From assembly GCF_014174475.1 (NCBI RefSeq), contig NZ_JACJUD010000006.1, forward strand, positions 1 through 64,000: DNA of 64,000 nucleotides, written 5' to 3'. The notes beneath the pieces are model-generated. The model did not search any database. It had not been told where the DNA came from and worked only from the letters and a program-made list of their open reading frames with translations. Positions within the stretch are counted from its first letter, which is position 1; every line of letters starts with the position of its first letter. The position numbers and the translations under genes were made by a program. This document shows, in pieces, positions 62,498 to 64,000 of the stretch. This stretch comes from Aquipseudomonas ullengensis (lineage in GTDB: Bacteria > Pseudomonadota > Gammaproteobacteria > Pseudomonadales > Pseudomonadaceae).

Positions 62498-64000
62498 ATG
62501 GCTGCTGTCATCTACGGCGAAACCCGCATCAACACCACCACTACGGGCTACCAGAACGAACCCTCGATCACGGCCCTGGCGGACGGTGGCTATCTTGCGG
62601 TCTGGAGCGACCAGAGTAGCGACAGCACCGACTACATCTTCACGCAGCGCTACAACGCCAGCGGCGTCAAAGTCGGCGGAGAAACCCAAGTCAACGCCAG
62701 CACTACCGGCGAGCAGGAAGACCCCGTGGTCACCGCGCTGACCGGGGGCGGTTACGTCATCGCCTGGAAAGTGGAAAGCGGCGAGGGCAACACAGACATT
62801 CGCGCTCAGCGCTTCGATGCCAATGGCACCAAGGCTGGCAGTGAATATCGGGTCAACACCTACACCACTGGCGAGCAAGACAGCCCGGAACTCACAGCCC
62901 TGAAAGACGGTGGCTACGTGGTTTCATGGGCGTCTTACGGCCAGGATGGCAGCGACTGGGGCGCCTATCTGCAGCGCTACGATGCCAGCGGCGTCAAGGT
63001 CGGCAGCGAAACCCGCATCAACACCACGACGACCGGGGAACAGGACGGGCCGACGGTCACCGGCCTTGCCGACGGCGGCTACCTGGCCACCTGGGAAGGC
63101 AGTGGTACAGGTGACAGCTACGGCATCTTTGCCCAGCGCTTCAACGCCGCCGGGGCCAAGGTTGGCGGCGAGGTACGCATCAATACCACTACGACCGGAG
63201 CGCAACAGGATCCGGTGGTAACCACGCTGACCAGTGGCGGCTATGTCGTGGCCTGGCAATCCTCCACCGAAGAATTGTCGGATGATGAGGACACTGAAAG
63301 CCCCAGCGAAATCTACGCCCAACTCTATAACGCCAGCGGCGTGAAGGTCGGCAGCCAGACACTGGTCAACACCACCACGGCAGGCTCCCAGGAAGAACCA
63401 CGGGTCGTCGCGCTGGCAGATGGCGGCTACCTGGTGGCGTGGGATGGCAACGGCAGCGGCGATGCCAGTGGTGTTTTCATTCAGCGCTACAGTGCCAGCG
63501 GCGCCAAGGTCGGCAGTGAAACCCGCATCAACACCACCACCGCAAGCAACCAGGAATTCGCCAGCATCACCGCCCTGGCGGACGGTGGCTACGTGATCAC
63601 CTGGGAGTCCTACAGCGCCAACGGCCTGGATAGCGACGTTTACCTGCAGCGCTTCGATGCCAAAGGCAACAAGGTGTCCGGTCTCAACGGCGATGCAGCA
63701 GACAACACACTTGCCTGGACCGGCAGTGGCAGCGTGATCATCAATGCCGGCGCCGGTAACGATGTACTCACCGGCGCCGCAGCCAACGATCACCTCAACG
63801 GTGCGGCCGGCAATGACACGCTCAACGGTGGCGCCGGCGCAGACCGGATGATCGGCGGCGATGGCTCCGACACCTACTACGTCGACAACAGCGGCGACAA
63901 AGTCAGCGAGACCAATGCCACCGCCGCTACCGGCGGCACCGACCTGGTCAACAGCTACCTGGCGGCCTACACCCTCGGCAGCAACCTGGAAAACCTGCGC
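62498..64000 (+). CDS. RTX-type secreted protein, 5' part (runs off the window)
   Basis: An open frame of 501 codons reaching the window end without a stop. AAGGA lies 7 nt before the ATG. There is no N-terminal signal peptide, as expected for type I secretion. Residues 7-393 form seven repeats of about 54 aa with the core ALADGGYVVAW...QRYNASGVKVGSE. They are followed by RTX nonapeptide-type repeats GAGNDVLTG, AAGNDTLNG, GAGADRMIG and GGDGSDTYYVD (about 415-450), which bind calcium. Likely a surface adhesin or extracellular enzyme; no catalytic domain or ABC exporter is inside the window. Confidence 0.87.
   Translation, partial: MAAVIYGETRINTTTTGYQNEPSITALADGGYLAVWSDQSSDSTDYIFTQRYNASGVKVGGETQVNASTTGEQEDPVVTALTGGGYVIAWKVESGEGNTDIRAQRFDANGTKAGSEYRVNTYTTGEQDSPELTALKDGGYVVSWASYGQDGSDWGAYLQRYDASGVKVGSETRINTTTTGEQDGPTVTGLADGGYLATWEGSGTGDSYGIFAQRFNAAGAKVGGEVRINTTTTGAQQDPVVTTLTSGGYVVAWQSSTEELSDDEDTESPSEIYAQLYNASGVKVGSQTLVNTTTAGSQEEPRVVALADGGYLVAWDGNGSGDASGVFIQRYSASGAKVGSETRINTTTASNQEFASITALADGGYVITWESYSANGLDSDVYLQRFDAKGNKVSGLNGDAADNTLAWTGSGSVIINAGAGNDVLTGAAANDHLNGAAGNDTLNGGAGADRMIGGDGSDTYYVDNSGDKVSETNATAATGGTDLVNSYLAAYTLGSNLENLR
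62516..63676 (+). repeat. seven tandem coding repeats (about 162 bp each) in the RTX gene
   Basis: Units of 53-62 codons starting at 62516, with successive starts at residues 7, 60, 114, 169, 223, 285 and 339. Consensus: GSETRINTTTTG-Q--P-VTALADGGYVVAW...(Y/I)-QRYNASGVKV. Unit 5 has an acidic eight-residue insertion (LSDDEDTESP). Seven units of this size would suit a beta-propeller, which is inference. Confidence 0.85.

Noticed and set aside
62516..63676. CRISPR-like array or VNTR of noncoding DNA
   Set aside because: The periodic repeats are in frame within the RTX gene and differ mainly at synonymous or loop positions; there are no spacers of constant length.

Overview
The window is chromosomal DNA from a Pseudomonas species (high GC, Pseudomonas-type promoters and REP elements). 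Gene order from about 1 to 57,000 matches the P. aeruginosa PAO1 segment running from the tyrZ/16S rRNA junction (PA0668) down to rpoD and PA0575, as far as I remember that map. I recognised the genes by reading their translations and motifs; no database was searched.

Layout. 1-409: promoter and leader region of an rRNA operon on the minus strand, with four tandem sigma70 promoters and a boxA; the 16S gene lies just outside the window. 410-4711: tyrS, an M23 peptidase, anmK and erpA. 4884-9355: argC, a HemJ-like protein, a nitronate monooxygenase-like protein, a zinc-ribbon/DUF805 membrane protein with a pilin-like tail, and an SDR. 9377-14523: an AAA ATPase, a HIT protein, coq7, speD, an OsmC-like protein and vfr. 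14601-20184: trpC-trpD-trpG-trpE with a candidate trp leader embedded in the 3' end of gph, then rpe. 20300-27943: an AgtABCD-like ABC importer and its two-component system AgtSR. 28084-31598: a DUF3530 protein and djlA-murU-amgK. 31726-39360: lptD-surA-pdxA-rsmA-apaG-apaH-glpE. 39637-44522: the stress operon prkA-yeaH-ycgB (spoVR), whose genes are preceded by strong hairpins. 44719-49001: cca, folK-like, folB, plsY, tsaD and rpsU. 49154-53051: dnaG and rpoD of the macromolecular synthesis operon. 53145-56947: the c-di-GMP protein RmcA and a CAU-anticodon tRNA.

From 57,000 to 64,000 the genes look strain- or species-variable: a LysR regulator with palindromes upstream, an MFS exporter, a secreted cysteine-repeat/DUF5648-like protein, an EAL-only membrane phosphodiesterase, and the first 501 codons of a type I-secreted RTX protein built from seven repeats of about 54 residues. 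The RTX gene runs off the window.

Functional links. AnmK, AmgK and MurU are steps of peptidoglycan recycling; LptD and SurA build the outer membrane; TsaD, RsmA, Cca and TyrS serve translation; Vfr, AgtSR, RmcA and the EAL protein form a regulatory layer. I found no clearly novel anti-phage or mobile system. The most interesting points are the trp leader architecture over gph/trpE, the prkA/yeaH leader hairpins, the pilin-like tail, the repeat-built secreted protein and the RTX/EAL pair.
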